The notes under the pieces: model-generated
What the model was told of the DNA's origin: nothing
The model's database searches: none
Seen by the model: only the letters and a program-made list of their open reading frames with translations
NCBI GenBank assembly: GCA_002696735.1
Contig: NZSL01000013.1
Span: forward strand, 50,412-114,411
Source of the DNA: Methylophaga sp.
Lineage (GTDB): Bacteria > Pseudomonadota > Gammaproteobacteria > Nitrosococcales > Methylophagaceae
Reading direction: 5' to 3'
Length of the DNA: 64,000 bases
Shown here: positions 1 through 8,645 of the stretch, in pieces
How positions within the stretch are numbered: position 1 is the first letter of the stretch
How the letters are laid out: every line of letters begins with the position of its first letter
Program-made: the position numbers and the translations under genes

Positions 1-12
1 AAAGCCAGGAAT

Positions 13-43
13 AAAAAAAGCCCTCCATCAGGAGGGCTTTTTT
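13..43. terminator. Bidirectional terminator after ompW
   Basis: An inverted repeat (agccctcc / ggagggct, loop atca) is flanked by an A-run on the left and a T-run on the right, so it can end transcription in both directions. On the minus strand it lies just past the ompW stop codon. Confidence 0.85.
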
Positions 44-61
44 AGGGCCTTAGAGAGGAAT

Positions 62-742
62 TTAGAAACGGCGGCCTATACCGATACCATAAACAAAGGG
101 ATCAATATCAGCATCAATTTTTGCGCTATTGGTGCCAAGTACATTTTTGAAACTGGCTGTCGTATCAATGTCCAGATATTTGACATCCATATTGATAAAC
201 CAATCCTGATTGATGGCAATATCTACCCCGGCTTGTGCAGCCCAACCCCAGGAGCTGTCCAGTTTGACCTTATCGCCTGGACTGCTAAGTAAAGAACTGC
301 TCGGAACTTCTTCATCAAAGAAATAGGTGTAGTTCACCCCAGCCCCGATATAAGGACGAATATTTGAGCCTGGCAAAAAGTGATATTGCAGCGTCAATGT
401 GGGTGGCAGTACTTTGGTATCAATAACATCACCGAGCACTCCCCAATTTTTCTCCCCGGTAACGGTATGTTCTGAATAGCCTAAAATCAGCTCTACACCC
501 CAGTTGCGGTTGATCATATAGGTAATATCCAGTTCTGGAACCGTATCGCTATCGACTTTTACCCCTTTTAATCCAGTATCTGCACCATTGAGGCTGAGAG
601 TGCCGCTGCTATCATTTGGATTCACATTGATAACCCGTCCCCGAATTAACCAGTCACCGGCCTCATAAGCCATCACAGTTGAAACAGGGCTGGCAAGACC
701 AGCAGCAAGTAGGATTGAGGAAATCAGGGGAATTTTTTTCAT
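62..742 (-). CDS. ompW: OmpW family outer membrane protein
   Basis: This is a small eight-stranded beta-barrel porin of the outer membrane; the family forms a hydrophobic channel. The 226-residue product has a signal peptide of about 25 residues ending at VMAYEAGDW. It shows the family landmarks: GDWLIRGRVINVNPND after the signal, the HFLPGSNIRPYIGAGVNYT block near residues 121-139, and a C-terminal aromatic ending (GIGIGRRF) as expected for Bam-dependent insertion. Length is normal (about 210-230). It lies downstream of fnr in the same direction but has its own FNR-box promoter in the gap, which agrees with the known oxygen and FNR control of ompW in other gammaproteobacteria. The physiological substrate is not evident. 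Confidence 0.93.
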   Translation of the reverse strand: MKKIPLISSILLAAGLASPVSTVMAYEAGDWLIRGRVINVNPNDSSGTLSLNGADTGLKGVKVDSDTVPELDITYMINRNWGVELILGYSEHTVTGEKNWGVLGDVIDTKVLPPTLTLQYHFLPGSNIRPYIGAGVNYTYFFDEEVPSSSLLSSPGDKVKLDSSWGWAAQAGVDIAINQDWFINMDVKYLDIDTTASFKNVLGTNSAKIDADIDPFVYGIGIGRRF

Positions 743-785
743 GGCACGACTCCGAATAATGATCTGTTGTGGAACACAATTTCAG

Positions 786-826
786 ATCATACGGAGTATC
801 TGGAGATCAACATTGATCCAGGTCAA
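786..826 (-). promoter_or_regulatory. FNR-dependent ompW promoter
   Basis: Positions 813-826 read TTGATCCAGGTCAA, one base from the FNR consensus TTGAT-N4-ATCAA. On the minus strand a good -10 hexamer (TATGAT, 791-786) follows. If transcription starts near 778, the box is centred at about -41.5, the classical class II activator position. The site lies between the fnr stop codon and the ompW start. Confidence 0.75.
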
Positions 827-842
827 TAAAGTGTGGTTCAGG

Positions 843-1592
843 CTATCCGCAGCGTTGTTTTAATGCTGGCAGGTCTAAAATCGTTACTTCTTTGCCCTGA
901 ATCGACAATAACTGCTGATCCTGTAACTGGGTAAATAAACGACTGACCGTTTCAATCGCCAATCCCAGATGGTTGGCAATATCCCCTCGGGACATGGTCA
1001 ATTGAAATGACATCGACGAGTAACCACGTTCACTGAAACGCTGTGATAGAGACAGTAAAAAACTAATCAGCTTTTCCTGGGCGGTTTTTTTGCCGAGAGA
1101 CAATAATAAATTTTTATCCGATGACAATTCTTTGCTCAAACGGGTCATCAATTGATTTTGCAACTCCGGGATAGTCGCACTGAATTCCTGCAGGCGCTCA
1201 TAAGGCAATTCGCAAACACTGCTGGCTTCAAGTGCCCGGGCTGTGGATAAATAACGTTGCTGGTAAATTGCATCCATACCAATAAATTCACCGGGGAAAT
1301 AAAAGTTGGTGACCTGTTCGCGCCCATCCGTCGCAGAGATCGTGGTTTTGAACGAACCAGAACGAACAACAAAGATTGTTTTAAAAGTAGAGGAGGGTTC
1401 AAACAGAATCTGGTGGCGTTTATATCCAGCACTGCGTTTAATGATTTGATCGAGCTTGGTCAGGTCATCCCGATGCAGCCCCAAGGGCAGGCATAACCGA
1501 TACAAAGCACATGATTGACAGGCGAGCTGATGATGATGTTCAACCTTAGCCAAGTCCTCAAATAATGGCGTAATCACCCGAGCTTGTGTCAT
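843..1592 (-). CDS. fnr: FNR/ANR-type oxygen-sensing transcription regulator
   Basis: This is a Crp/Fnr-family regulator that holds an oxygen-labile [4Fe-4S] cluster and switches genes between aerobic and low-oxygen states. The four cluster cysteines are present: the CQSCALYRLC block near the N-terminus (C-x2-C-x5-C) and one in SSVCELPYERL. A cyclic-nucleotide-binding-type beta-barrel is followed by a C-terminal helix-turn-helix containing LTMSRGDIANHLGLAIETVSR, whose E-x2-SR recognition helix predicts the TTGAT half-site. The start at 1592 (MTQARV) is chosen because a GGA lies 7 bases upstream; an in-frame ATG at 1622 would add 10 residues. The gene is divergent from hisB. A near-perfect FNR box stands right after its stop, before ompW. 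Confidence 0.93.
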   Translation of the reverse strand: MTQARVITPLFEDLAKVEHHHQLACQSCALYRLCLPLGLHRDDLTKLDQIIKRSAGYKRHQILFEPSSTFKTIFVVRSGSFKTTISATDGREQVTNFYFPGEFIGMDAIYQQRYLSTARALEASSVCELPYERLQEFSATIPELQNQLMTRLSKELSSDKNLLLSLGKKTAQEKLISFLLSLSQRFSERGYSSMSFQLTMSRGDIANHLGLAIETVSRLFTQLQDQQLLSIQGKEVTILDLPALKQRCG

Positions 1593-1642
1593 TTTATTAT
1601 CCGTAAAAAAGTCACAGGACATGATAACGCTTCAAACCCGCC

Positions 1643-1675
1643 ACTGAAACAGTTATTATTTGTTTTTATTTCAGT
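1643..1675 (+). repeat. Inverted repeat in the fnr-hisB divergent gap
   Basis: ACTGAAA (1643-1649) and TTTCAGT (1669-1675) form a perfect 7-base inverted repeat with a 19-base AT-rich loop, ending just before the hisB ribosome-binding site. It could be an operator or a weak leader hairpin. Confidence 0.3.
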
Positions 1676-1689
1676 TTTCAGGAAAGCAA

Positions 1690-2283
1690 ATGACCGTTCG
1701 TAGCGCCACTGTTGCGCGTAACACGCTCGAAACTCAAATTGAAGTCTCCATCAATCTGGATGGAAGCGGAAAATTTCAATCCGAAACCGGCGTGCCATTC
1801 CTTGATCACATGATGGAACAGATTGCCCGTCACGGTTTATTCGACCTGCAAATCAACGCCAAAGGCGATCTGCACATTGATGCTCATCATACCGTTGAGG
1901 ATGTTGGTATCACAATTGGTCAGGCATTAAAAAAAGCGCTGGGGGATAAAAAAGGTGTGGTCCGTTATGGTCATTCCTATGTCCCACTGGATGAAGCTTT
2001 GTCTCGTGTAGTATTGGATTTATCTGGCCGACCCGGCTTTGAATTCGATGTGACATTTACTCGAGACAAAATCGGTGAATTTGATGTTGATTTGTTTTAT
2101 GAATTCTTTCAGGGTTTAGTCAATCATGCCGGTATTACATTGCATATTGATAATCTTAAAGGCCGAAATGCGCATCATATTGCTGAAACCATTTTTAAAG
2201 CGTTCGGTCGGGCCCTGCGAATGGCTGTCACATTAGATGAACGAGCCTTACAGCAATTGCCATCCACCAAGGGCGCATTATAA
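1690..2283 (+). CDS. hisB: Imidazoleglycerol-phosphate dehydratase
   Basis: This enzyme catalyses the Mn-dependent dehydration of imidazole glycerol phosphate to imidazole acetol phosphate in histidine synthesis. The 197-residue product is the monofunctional form, without the histidinol-phosphatase half fused to it in E. coli. Metal-binding histidine motifs are visible: [20 protein letters not shown] and a second [16 protein letters not shown]. The start [11 protein letters not shown] at 1690 is preceded by AGGAAAG; an upstream in-frame start at 1660 would run through the ribosome-binding site. It is the first gene of the hisBHAFIE run; hisG, hisD and hisC are not in the window. Confidence 0.96.
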   Translation: MTVRSATVARNTLETQIEVSINLDGSGKFQSETGVPFLDHMMEQIARHGLFDLQINAKGDLHIDAHHTVEDVGITIGQALKKALGDKKGVVRYGHSYVPLDEALSRVVLDLSGRPGFEFDVTFTRDKIGEFDVDLFYEFFQGLVNHAGITLHIDNLKGRNAHHIAETIFKAFGRALRMAVTLDERALQQLPSTKGAL

Positions 2284-2332
2284 TCGGTTAACGATTTTAT
2301 AACTCTCACATTCTAGAGCAGGTCTTTGTTTT

Positions 2333-2968
2333 ATGCGTTGCGTTGCAGTTATTGATTACGGCATGGGTAATTTACGCTCAGTCTCCAAAGCATTGGAAGC
2401 CGTAGCTGATAACCACACTAAAATTCTCGTTACCGCTGATCCGTCAGAGATTCGGGCAGCAGATCACATCGTATTCCCGGGTGTCGGCGCGATTCGTGAC
2501 TGTATGGCGGAACTCAAAAAACTTGAACTCGACAGGCTCATCTGTGAAATGGCCAGCAAAAAACCTTTTCTGGGAATTTGTCTGGGTATGCAGGCTTTAT
2601 TAACGCATAGTCAGGAAAACCAAGGCTCGGCTGGATTGGACATCATTGAAGGTGACGTTCTGTATTTTAAAGAAGCGGTTGAGCAGGGCCTGAAAGTACC
2701 ACACATGGGCTGGAATGAAGTCGAACAAACCTGCGTCCACCCCTTATGGCAAGATATACCACAGAATAGTCGCTTTTATTTTGTTCATAGTTTTTATGTA
2801 CAGCCCGCCGATGAAACCAAAATCTCTGGTCGTAGTCATTACGCTTTACCTTTTGCAGCAGCGTTGGCGCATGAAAACCTTTTTGCAGTACAGTTTCACC
2901 CCGAAAAAAGCCAGCATGCCGGCTTACAGTTATTGAAAAATTTTATTAATTGGGACGGTCAGTCCTGA
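2333..2968 (+). CDS. hisH: Imidazole glycerol phosphate synthase, glutaminase subunit
   Basis: This class I glutamine amidotransferase subunit releases ammonia from glutamine and channels it to HisF for imidazole ring closure. The 211-residue product carries the nucleophile cysteine in [11 protein letters not shown] (near residue 83) and the His-Glu pair in [13 protein letters not shown] near the C-terminus. [11 protein letters not shown] at the N-terminus is typical of HisH. It sits 49 bases after hisB and 25 bases before hisA. Confidence 0.96.
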   Translation: MRCVAVIDYGMGNLRSVSKALEAVADNHTKILVTADPSEIRAADHIVFPGVGAIRDCMAELKKLELDRLICEMASKKPFLGICLGMQALLTHSQENQGSAGLDIIEGDVLYFKEAVEQGLKVPHMGWNEVEQTCVHPLWQDIPQNSRFYFVHSFYVQPADETKISGRSHYALPFAAALAHENLFAVQFHPEKSQHAGLQLLKNFINWDGQS

Positions 2969-2993
2969 CATTTTGTTTGATGGAGAAAGCGTT

Positions 2994-3743
2994 ATGTTAT
3001 TAATCCCTGCCATTGATCTTAAAGAGGGTCACTGCGTTCGATTGCGTCAGGGACGCATGGAAGATAACACCGTATTTTCAGAAGATCCGCTGGCGGTTGC
3101 AACCAGATGGGTTGAAGCCGGTGCCAAACGTTTGCACATGGTGGATCTGGACGGTGCTTTTGCGGGTAATCCGGTTAACGCTGATGTTATTCATCGAATT
3201 TGCGCTGCATTTCCTGATCTTGATGTACAGGTTGGTGGTGGCATTCGTGATGAAGACACCATCCAAACCTACCTGGATGCTGGTGTTCGCTATGTCATTA
3301 TTGGCACAAAAGCCATCAATGCTCCGCATTTCGTTGGCGATGTTTGTGCCGAGTTTCCGGGTCATATTATTGTTGGTCTCGACGCCAAAGACGGCAAGGT
3401 TGCAATCGATGGCTGGTCCAAGTTGTCCAATCACGATGTCATCGATATTGCCCAACAGTTTGAACAGGATGGTGTTGAGGCTATTATTTACACCGATATC
3501 AGCCGAGACGGCATGATGCAGGGTGTTAATCTTGAGTCCACTCGTGACCTTGCTCGCGCCATTAATATCCCGGTAATTGCTTCCGGCGGTGTCAGCAACT
3601 ATGACGATATCAAGGCCCTTTGCCATTACGAATCAGAAGGTGTTATGGGGGCCATTATCGGCCGTGCAATCTATGAAGGCACCATCGATCTGGCGGAAGG
3701 TCAATCGCTGGCTGATCGTTTGAATCCACCGTTACAGTTCTGA
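2994..3743 (+). CDS. hisA: ProFAR isomerase
   Basis: HisA performs the Amadori rearrangement of ProFAR to PRFAR, the fourth step of histidine synthesis. It is a 249-residue (beta-alpha)8 barrel with the two catalytic aspartates in IPAIDLKEG (N-terminus) and [12 protein letters not shown] (about residue 170), plus phosphate-binding loops QVGGGIRD and IASGGVSN. The start at 2994 is preceded by GGAGAAAG; an in-frame ATG at 2973 lies upstream of that site and is unlikely. Only one base separates its stop from the hisF start, so translation is probably coupled. Confidence 0.96.
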   Translation: MLLIPAIDLKEGHCVRLRQGRMEDNTVFSEDPLAVATRWVEAGAKRLHMVDLDGAFAGNPVNADVIHRICAAFPDLDVQVGGGIRDEDTIQTYLDAGVRYVIIGTKAINAPHFVGDVCAEFPGHIIVGLDAKDGKVAIDGWSKLSNHDVIDIAQQFEQDGVEAIIYTDISRDGMMQGVNLESTRDLARAINIPVIASGGVSNYDDIKALCHYESEGVMGAIIGRAIYEGTIDLAEGQSLADRLNPPLQF

Positions 3744-3744
3744 T

Positions 3745-4518
3745 ATGGCACTGGCAAAACGCATAATTCCCTGTCTTGATGTTGATGCCGGTCGTGTCGT
3801 AAAAGGTGTGCAGTTTGTCGATATACGTGATGCCGGCGATCCAGTTGAAATTGCCAAACGTTATGATGAACAGGGCGCAGATGAACTGACTTTTCTGGAT
3901 ATCACTGCCACACATCACAACCGTGACACCATGGAAGATGTTGTCAAAGCTGTTGCCAGTCAGGTATTTATTCCACTGACGGTTGGTGGTGGCATTCGAA
4001 CTGTAGCGGATATTCGTCGCATGCTGAATGCTGGCGCAGATAAAGTTGGTATTAACTCTGCAGCGGTTAAAAACCCGGATTTTGTTCGTGAAGCTGCCGA
4101 AAAATTTGGTTCGCAATGCATCGTGGTCGCTATTGATGCCAAACGTGTTTCTGCAGAGGGTCAGACACCAAGATGGGAAATTTTTACCCATGGTGGTCGC
4201 CAACCAACCGGCATTGATGCCGTAGAGTGGGCCAAAAAAATGGTTGAGCTTGGCGCTGGCGAAATTTTACTGACCAGTATGGATCGTGATGGCACCAAAT
4301 CCGGTTTTGATTTAGAGCTAACCCGAGCTGTCAGTGATGCGGTTGTGGTACCGGTGATAGCCTCTGGTGGTGTGGGTAAATTGCAGGATCTGACTGATGG
4401 TATCAAATTAGGTCATGCCGATGCGGTACTGGCCGCCAGCATCTTTCATTTCGGTGAACATACTGTCGGCGAAGCCAAGCAGCAAATGGCAGAACAAGGC
4501 ATTGAGGTACGTTTATGA
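3745..4518 (+). CDS. hisF: Imidazole glycerol phosphate synthase, cyclase subunit
   Basis: HisF is the cyclase partner of HisH and makes imidazole glycerol phosphate and AICAR from PRFAR. The 257-residue barrel has the catalytic aspartates in [15 protein letters not shown] (residue 11) and [10 protein letters not shown] (residue 130), with phosphate loops LTVGGGIRT and [10 protein letters not shown]. It is a paralogue of the preceding hisA, the usual tandem. Its stop overlaps the hisI start by four bases. Confidence 0.97.
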   Translation: MALAKRIIPCLDVDAGRVVKGVQFVDIRDAGDPVEIAKRYDEQGADELTFLDITATHHNRDTMEDVVKAVASQVFIPLTVGGGIRTVADIRRMLNAGADKVGINSAAVKNPDFVREAAEKFGSQCIVVAIDAKRVSAEGQTPRWEIFTHGGRQPTGIDAVEWAKKMVELGAGEILLTSMDRDGTKSGFDLELTRAVSDAVVVPVIASGGVGKLQDLTDGIKLGHADAVLAASIFHFGEHTVGEAKQQMAEQGIEVRL

Positions 4519-4898
4519 CGGCATGGCTGGAACAGGTCAATTGGGGAAACGATGGCTTGCTTCCCGTTATCACACAAGAGTTTTCAACTAAGCAAGTACT
4601 TACTTTAGCCTGGATGAACCGTGAGTCATTACAGCTAACGGCTGAAACTGGCCACGCTGTTTATTGGTCACGATCCCGGCAAAAACTGTGGCATAAAGGT
4701 GAACAATCCGGCCATCAGCAAATCATCAAATCTATACGTATTGACTGTGATCAGGATGCCATTTTGCTTGAAGTTGAACAGATAGGTGGCATCGCCTGTC
4801 ATACTGGTCGGCATCATTGTTTTTTCACGGAACTGCAAAATGGTGAGTGGCAAACCACGGAGCCAGTGCTAAAAAACCCCGATGAGATATATAAATGA
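4515..4898 (+). CDS. hisI: Phosphoribosyl-AMP cyclohydrolase
   Basis: This Zn-dependent enzyme opens the adenine ring of PR-AMP in the third step of histidine synthesis. The 127-residue product has the conserved block [26 protein letters not shown] and the metal-binding [11 protein letters not shown] near the C-terminus. In enterobacteria hisI and hisE are fused; here they are separate genes overlapping by four bases. Confidence 0.95.
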   Translation: MTAWLEQVNWGNDGLLPVITQEFSTKQVLTLAWMNRESLQLTAETGHAVYWSRSRQKLWHKGEQSGHQQIIKSIRIDCDQDAILLEVEQIGGIACHTGRHHCFFTELQNGEWQTTEPVLKNPDEIYK

Positions 4899-5215
4899 GT
4901 GATACCTTGCAAAAACTGATGTCGGTACTCAATGATCGTAAAAAAGCAGATGCCGATAGCTCATATGTTGCCAGCCTCTATGCCGCAGGCACGGATAAAA
5001 TTCTGAAAAAACTGGGCGAAGAAGCCACCGAAACGGTTATCGCCGGAAAAGCTGGCGATAAAGATCAAATTATCTATGAAACAGCCGATCTTTGGTTTCA
5101 TTCAATGGTATTACTGGCGCATAATAATATTGATGTTGATGACGTTCTACATGAGCTGGATCGTCGGTTTGGCTTATCAGGCCTCGAAGAAAAAGCCAGC
5201 AGGAGCAAAAAATGA
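4895..5215 (+). CDS. hisE: Phosphoribosyl-ATP pyrophosphatase
   Basis: HisE hydrolyses PR-ATP to PR-AMP, the second step of histidine synthesis. The 106-residue all-alpha protein belongs to the MazG/HisE-type NTP pyrophosphohydrolases and has the metal-binding [14 protein letters not shown] and [14 protein letters not shown] segments. It overlaps both hisI and the following HIT gene by four bases, so the run is probably read as one transcript. Confidence 0.95.
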   Translation: MSDTLQKLMSVLNDRKKADADSSYVASLYAAGTDKILKKLGEEATETVIAGKAGDKDQIIYETADLWFHSMVLLAHNNIDVDDVLHELDRRFGLSGLEEKASRSKK

Positions 5216-5550
5216 CTGATTGTATTTTCTGCAAAATTATTGCCGGTGAGATTCCATCCGCGAAAGTTTATGAAGATGAACTGATCTATGTGTTCAACGA
5301 TATTAACCCCAAAGCTGCCGTGCACCTGTTAGTGATTCCAAAACAACATATTGCCAGGCTGGATCAGCTTGATGAGAGTCATCAGGAATTAATTGCACAT
5401 ATGTTTCTTAAACTTCCTGAACTAGCTCAGTCTCAAGGCCTAACGACGGGTTTTCGTACTATTATAAATACCGGACCCGGTGGTGGTCAGGAAGTCGATC
5501 ATTTACATATTCATTTGTTAGGCGGCAAAAACCTGCCTGGCTTTCATTAG
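5212..5550 (+). CDS. hinT: HIT family nucleotide hydrolase (HinT-like)
   Basis: Histidine-triad proteins of the HinT branch hydrolyse phosphoramidates of AMP and act as general purine phosphoramidases. The 112-residue product has [13 protein letters not shown] at the N-terminus and the triad [11 protein letters not shown] at the C-terminus, preceded by the glycine-rich [10 protein letters not shown] loop. The gene lies between hisE and tatA, a placement common in gamma- and betaproteobacteria. The gene symbol rests on similarity to HinT rather than on a tested substrate. Confidence 0.93.
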   Translation: MTDCIFCKIIAGEIPSAKVYEDELIYVFNDINPKAAVHLLVIPKQHIARLDQLDESHQELIAHMFLKLPELAQSQGLTTGFRTIINTGPGGGQEVDHLHIHLLGGKNLPGFH

Positions 5551-5559
5551 GAGTGCACC

Positions 5560-5805
5560 ATGGGATTTGGCGGAATCAGTGTATGGCAATTATTGATCGT
5601 CTTGGTCATCGTCATTTTGCTTTTCGGCACTAAAAAACTGCGTTCTCTAGGCGGTGATCTGGGCAGTGCCATTCGCAGCTTTAAATCCTCAGTCCGTGAT
5701 GGCGAAGAGGAACAAAAAAACGATTCCAGCAATCTTAAACATGACGATGACAGTGAAATCCAACAAAAACAGCAGCACGAAGAACACGACTCAACTAAAC
5801 GTTAA
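5560..5805 (+). CDS. tatA: Sec-independent translocase subunit TatA
   Basis: TatA forms the size-flexible pore of the twin-arginine pathway, which exports folded and often cofactor-containing proteins. The 81-residue product has the expected layout: a single N-terminal membrane helix (about residues 5-21), the hinge [23 protein letters not shown], an amphipathic helix, and a charged soluble tail. The polar residue expected in TatB helices is absent. It is the first of tatABC. Confidence 0.94.
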   Translation: MGFGGISVWQLLIVLVIVILLFGTKKLRSLGGDLGSAIRSFKSSVRDGEEEQKNDSSNLKHDDDSEIQQKQQHEEHDSTKR

Positions 5806-5810
5806 TCGCC

Positions 5811-6134
5811 GTGTTTGACGTAGGTTTTTGGGAGTTACTGTTAATTGCCGTAGTGGCTTTAATTGTTGTCGGGCCGGAAAAGCTCCCTAAAGTTGTTCGC
5901 GTCTGCGGTTTATGGATTGGCCGTGCCAATGCCTCACTTCAGGCGGTCAAAAACGACATTGCAAAAGAATTACGGGCCGAGGAAATCAAACAAGCGTTCA
6001 AAAAACCGGATGATTTACCCGATCTGAATGAAGTTATTGATATCGATGAACCGGTAAAACCCAAACAGAATCCTTCAGCTAAAACTGATAATGATTCTGA
6101 TGAAGATAAAAAGCAGGCTGAAGATGGAAAATAG
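5811..6134 (+). CDS. tatB: Sec-independent translocase subunit TatB
   Basis: TatB joins TatC to form the receptor for twin-arginine signal peptides. The start is GTG at 5811, five bases after tatA. The 107-residue product has one N-terminal membrane helix with the characteristic glutamate ([20 protein letters not shown]), the [11 protein letters not shown] hinge, an amphipathic helix, and an acidic tail rich in K, D and P. The 3' end overlaps tatC by 11 bases. Confidence 0.93.
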   Translation: MFDVGFWELLLIAVVALIVVGPEKLPKVVRVCGLWIGRANASLQAVKNDIAKELRAEEIKQAFKKPDDLPDLNEVIDIDEPVKPKQNPSAKTDNDSDEDKKQAEDGK

Positions 6135-6867
6135 TGAACAACAACCACTGATTTCCCATCTGGTTGAACTTCGGGATAGATTATTGAGAGGCATTCTGGC
6201 GGTGTTAATCATTGCCGTGTGTTTGTTACCGTTCGCCAATGAGCTTTATCTGATTTTATCAGCCCCATTGCTGGAGCATTTACCCGAGACCAGCTCGATG
6301 ATTGCCACCGAAGTGGCTTCACCATTCCTGACACCTTTCAAACTGACCCTGACGGCCGCCATTATGCTGGCGATGCCCGTCTTGTTATATCAACTGTGGG
6401 CGTTTATTGCTCCCGGCCTCTATAAACATGAAAGACGTATTGTCTTTCCTTTGATGTTCGCCAGTACAGTGTTGTTTGTTCTCGGCATACTATTCGCCTA
6501 TTACGTTGTTTTCCCACTGGTGTTTGGTTTTTTGACGCAAGCGGCACCGGAGGGCGTGGCTGTAATGACCGACATCAGCAGCTATCTGGATTTTGTACTG
6601 AAACTGTTTTTTGCCTTCGGATTGGCGTTCGAAGTGCCCATCGCGACGTTACTATTGATTTGGAGCGGTGTTTCCACACGACAAAGTCTTATTGAAAAAA
6701 GACCTTATGTGATCGTTGGAGCATTTGTGATTGGTATGTTACTGACACCACCCGATGTGATTTCTCAGACGCTTCTGGCCGTGCCTGTCTGGTTATTATT
6801 TGAACTGGGCCTGCAGGTATCAAGATTACTTCCCAAGGCAAAAGATTCTACCGAAGAGCTATCCTAA
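6124..6867 (+). CDS. tatC: Sec-independent translocase subunit TatC
   Basis: TatC is the polytopic core of the twin-arginine translocase and binds the signal peptide. The 247-residue product has six membrane helices and the family motifs [15 protein letters not shown] at the N-terminus, [23 protein letters not shown] split around the first loop, the glutamate in [10 protein letters not shown], and [10 protein letters not shown]. The ATG at 6124 (MENSEQQP) gives the normal N-terminus; a longer reading from 6091 adds 11 lysine-rich residues from the tatB overlap and is unlikely. Confidence 0.94.
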   Translation: MENSEQQPLISHLVELRDRLLRGILAVLIIAVCLLPFANELYLILSAPLLEHLPETSSMIATEVASPFLTPFKLTLTAAIMLAMPVLLYQLWAFIAPGLYKHERRIVFPLMFASTVLFVLGILFAYYVVFPLVFGFLTQAAPEGVAVMTDISSYLDFVLKLFFAFGLAFEVPIATLLLIWSGVSTRQSLIEKRPYVIVGAFVIGMLLTPPDVISQTLLAVPVWLLFELGLQVSRLLPKAKDSTEELS

Positions 6868-6918
6868 GGCTTGCTGATCTTTTATTGCAGTCTCTGTACT
6901 TACTGATAGATGAAAAAC

Positions 6919-7263
6919 CTAGTCTTTATAACGCATTCGGGTGCCATGTTGCAGTGAAAGGTTAATTTCATCAGCTGTTAGCGATGCTGGAAAGTAAACG
7001 CCGGAAATTTTCGCCCCATGAATACTGGCACCGCGCAGACTGATGCTTTGACTGAAATCAATCCCGCGTAAATCTGCCTGACGAAAATAACTGTTACTGA
7101 AATCCAGACCGCTGGCAATTAGTCCCTGAAGATTGAGATGACGAAAATCACAACTGGTTAAATCAACAGTTTCACCCTTGGCGATGCGATGATTAAATTC
7201 TTCAACTTTTCCATCACGTAACAGTTGGTAAAGCGGATCTTGTGTGATTTTTGGTTCAGCCAT
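6919..7263 (-). CDS. Pentapeptide-repeat protein
   Basis: The 114-residue product contains about 8 to 10 consecutive A(D/N)Lxx-type pentapeptides (for example FRHLN LQGLI ASGLD FSNSY FRQAD LRGID FSQSI), which should fold as a short right-handed quadrilateral beta-helix. No signal peptide or membrane segment is present, so it is likely cytoplasmic. Some pentapeptide proteins mimic DNA and protect gyrase, but this one is short and there is no evidence for that. It lies 12 bases downstream of the next small gene on the minus strand and is probably co-transcribed with it. Confidence 0.75.
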   Translation of the reverse strand: MAEPKITQDPLYQLLRDGKVEEFNHRIAKGETVDLTSCDFRHLNLQGLIASGLDFSNSYFRQADLRGIDFSQSISLRGASIHGAKISGVYFPASLTADEINLSLQHGTRMRYKD

Positions 7264-7275
7264 CGTTGTAGCGCC

Positions 7276-7524
7276 TTAAACAGTAATATCTATCGTTCCG
7301 CCTGGATTTTCCGGATCAAAGCCAACGGATTCATTTTGGGTCGCTTCATTTACCACCGCCGTTGTCTGTAAACTGGTTGGCGCCTGCTCCTGAGCAACCG
7401 TTGTCGATGCCGTTTCGCTATTCTGCTGAACAGGTGTCTGACGGCCTACCAGCTGATTTTCAGAGGATAGGGGATTGGTCAATGTGGGCTGACCACTAAA
7501 AGGGGCAATGCCTGGAATTTCCAT
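7276..7524 (-). CDS. Small low-complexity protein, function unknown
   Basis: I do not recognise this 82-residue protein. It is rich in T, Q, N, S and P, has no cysteine, no membrane segment and no signal peptide, and ends with a more ordered GFDPENPGGTIDITV. The sequence upstream of its start (7525-7540) has a plausible GGAGCAG ribosome-binding site. It precedes the pentapeptide-repeat gene in the same direction. It is probably disordered. Confidence 0.6.
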   Translation of the reverse strand: MEIPGIAPFSGQPTLTNPLSSENQLVGRQTPVQQNSETASTTVAQEQAPTSLQTTAVVNEATQNESVGFDPENPGGTIDITV

Positions 7525-7700
7525 TTTTCTGCTCCTGATTAAAACAACAATTACAGCTTACTCTTATAATTGCGATATTGTAAACGCATGTATCTGAAAA
7601 ACCATGGGTTTTCTCTCAATTTTAAGCAATATTAGCAAATACTATTTTAGTGTGGTTTTTATGCTATCGTTGGGTTTACTCAACTAAGAGGGAGTGGATG

Positions 7701-8645
7701 ATGCCCCCGGGTAAACGGATTTTGTATTTTCTGTTCATTTTATCCAGCCTGATTGCCTGTAATCCGCAGACAGAAAAACCGTTGCGAGTAGGGACTGTTC
7801 CGTGGGCAGGGTACGAATTACTCTATTTAGCGCGTGATCTGCACTATTACAATAACGCACAGATCCAACTAAAAGAGTTGGCTTCCAGCACAGAAGTTAT
7901 GCATGCCTTCCGCCAGGGCCAGCTGGACATGGTAGCGACTACCCTTGATGGTGCACTTAGGATGGCTGAAACCCAATCCGATATCAAAATAATCCTGATC
8001 TTCAATATTTCCAACGGAGCCGACAAACTGATGGTTGAGCCCACCATCACTTCACTCAAAGCGCTAAAGGGTAAACGTGTTGGCGTTGAACAAAGTGGCG
8101 TCGGCGCGTATATGATGTCGCAGGTTCTACAGCTGGCAGGGCTAGATAGAAAGGACATTACCATCATTCCTACCACGGTGAATCAGCATTCTTCTTTGCT
8201 AACAAATCAACTCGTTGATGCGGTTATAAGCTTTGATCCTGTTGCGTATAAACTTCAGCAACAAGGTTATATTAATCTGTTTGATAGTCGACAACTGCCC
8301 GCGCCAATCGTTGATGTGCTGGTGACACGTGATAGCGCTTTAACATTACAGAAAAAAAGCATTCAACAACTACTGGAAGGCTATTGGCAAGCTCGGGACT
8401 ACATGGCGAAAAATCCACAGGACGCTTTCATCAGAATTGCCCCACGTCTGGATATTTCAACTGAAGAACTTGAGCTTCTTTATCAGCAGCTGATTTTGCC
8501 GGAAAGAGAACATCAGCAAAATATTTTTAATCAACAGCTGAAAACCATTATTGAGTCTGTTGCAAAGATGATGATAGAAGTTGGATTGTTAGAGAAAAAA
8601 CTTGATAGTCGGCAGCTTCTAATTGATGAAACAATGGATTTATAG
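7701..8645 (+). CDS. Substrate-binding lipoprotein (TauA/SsuA/NMT1-like)
   Basis: This is a periplasmic type II solute-binding protein with an N-terminal lipoprotein signal ending at the lipobox SSLIAC (about residues 14-19). The mature part begins EKPLRVGTVPWAGYELL and contains the inter-lobe block KGKRVGVEQSGVGAYMM, as in nitrate/sulfonate/taurine/thiamine-precursor binding proteins. No ABC permease or ATPase is nearby. Its TAG stop directly abuts the ATG of the PAS-GGDEF-EAL gene, so it may serve as a sensory module that passes ligand state to that enzyme. The start at 7701 is six bases after GGAG; ATG 7698 is an alternative. The ligand is unknown. Confidence 0.82.
   Translation: MPPGKRILYFLFILSSLIACNPQTEKPLRVGTVPWAGYELLYLARDLHYYNNAQIQLKELASSTEVMHAFRQGQLDMVATTLDGALRMAETQSDIKIILIFNISNGADKLMVEPTITSLKALKGKRVGVEQSGVGAYMMSQVLQLAGLDRKDITIIPTTVNQHSSLLTNQLVDAVISFDPVAYKLQQQGYINLFDSRQLPAPIVDVLVTRDSALTLQKKSIQQLLEGYWQARDYMAKNPQDAFIRIAPRLDISTEELELLYQQLILPEREHQQNIFNQQLKTIIESVAKMMIEVGLLEKKLDSRQLLIDETMDL

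Noticed and set aside
7701-8645. Transport role for the binding lipoprotein as part of an ABC system
   Set aside because: No permease or ATPase gene is adjacent within the window; the only coupled gene is a c-di-GMP enzyme.
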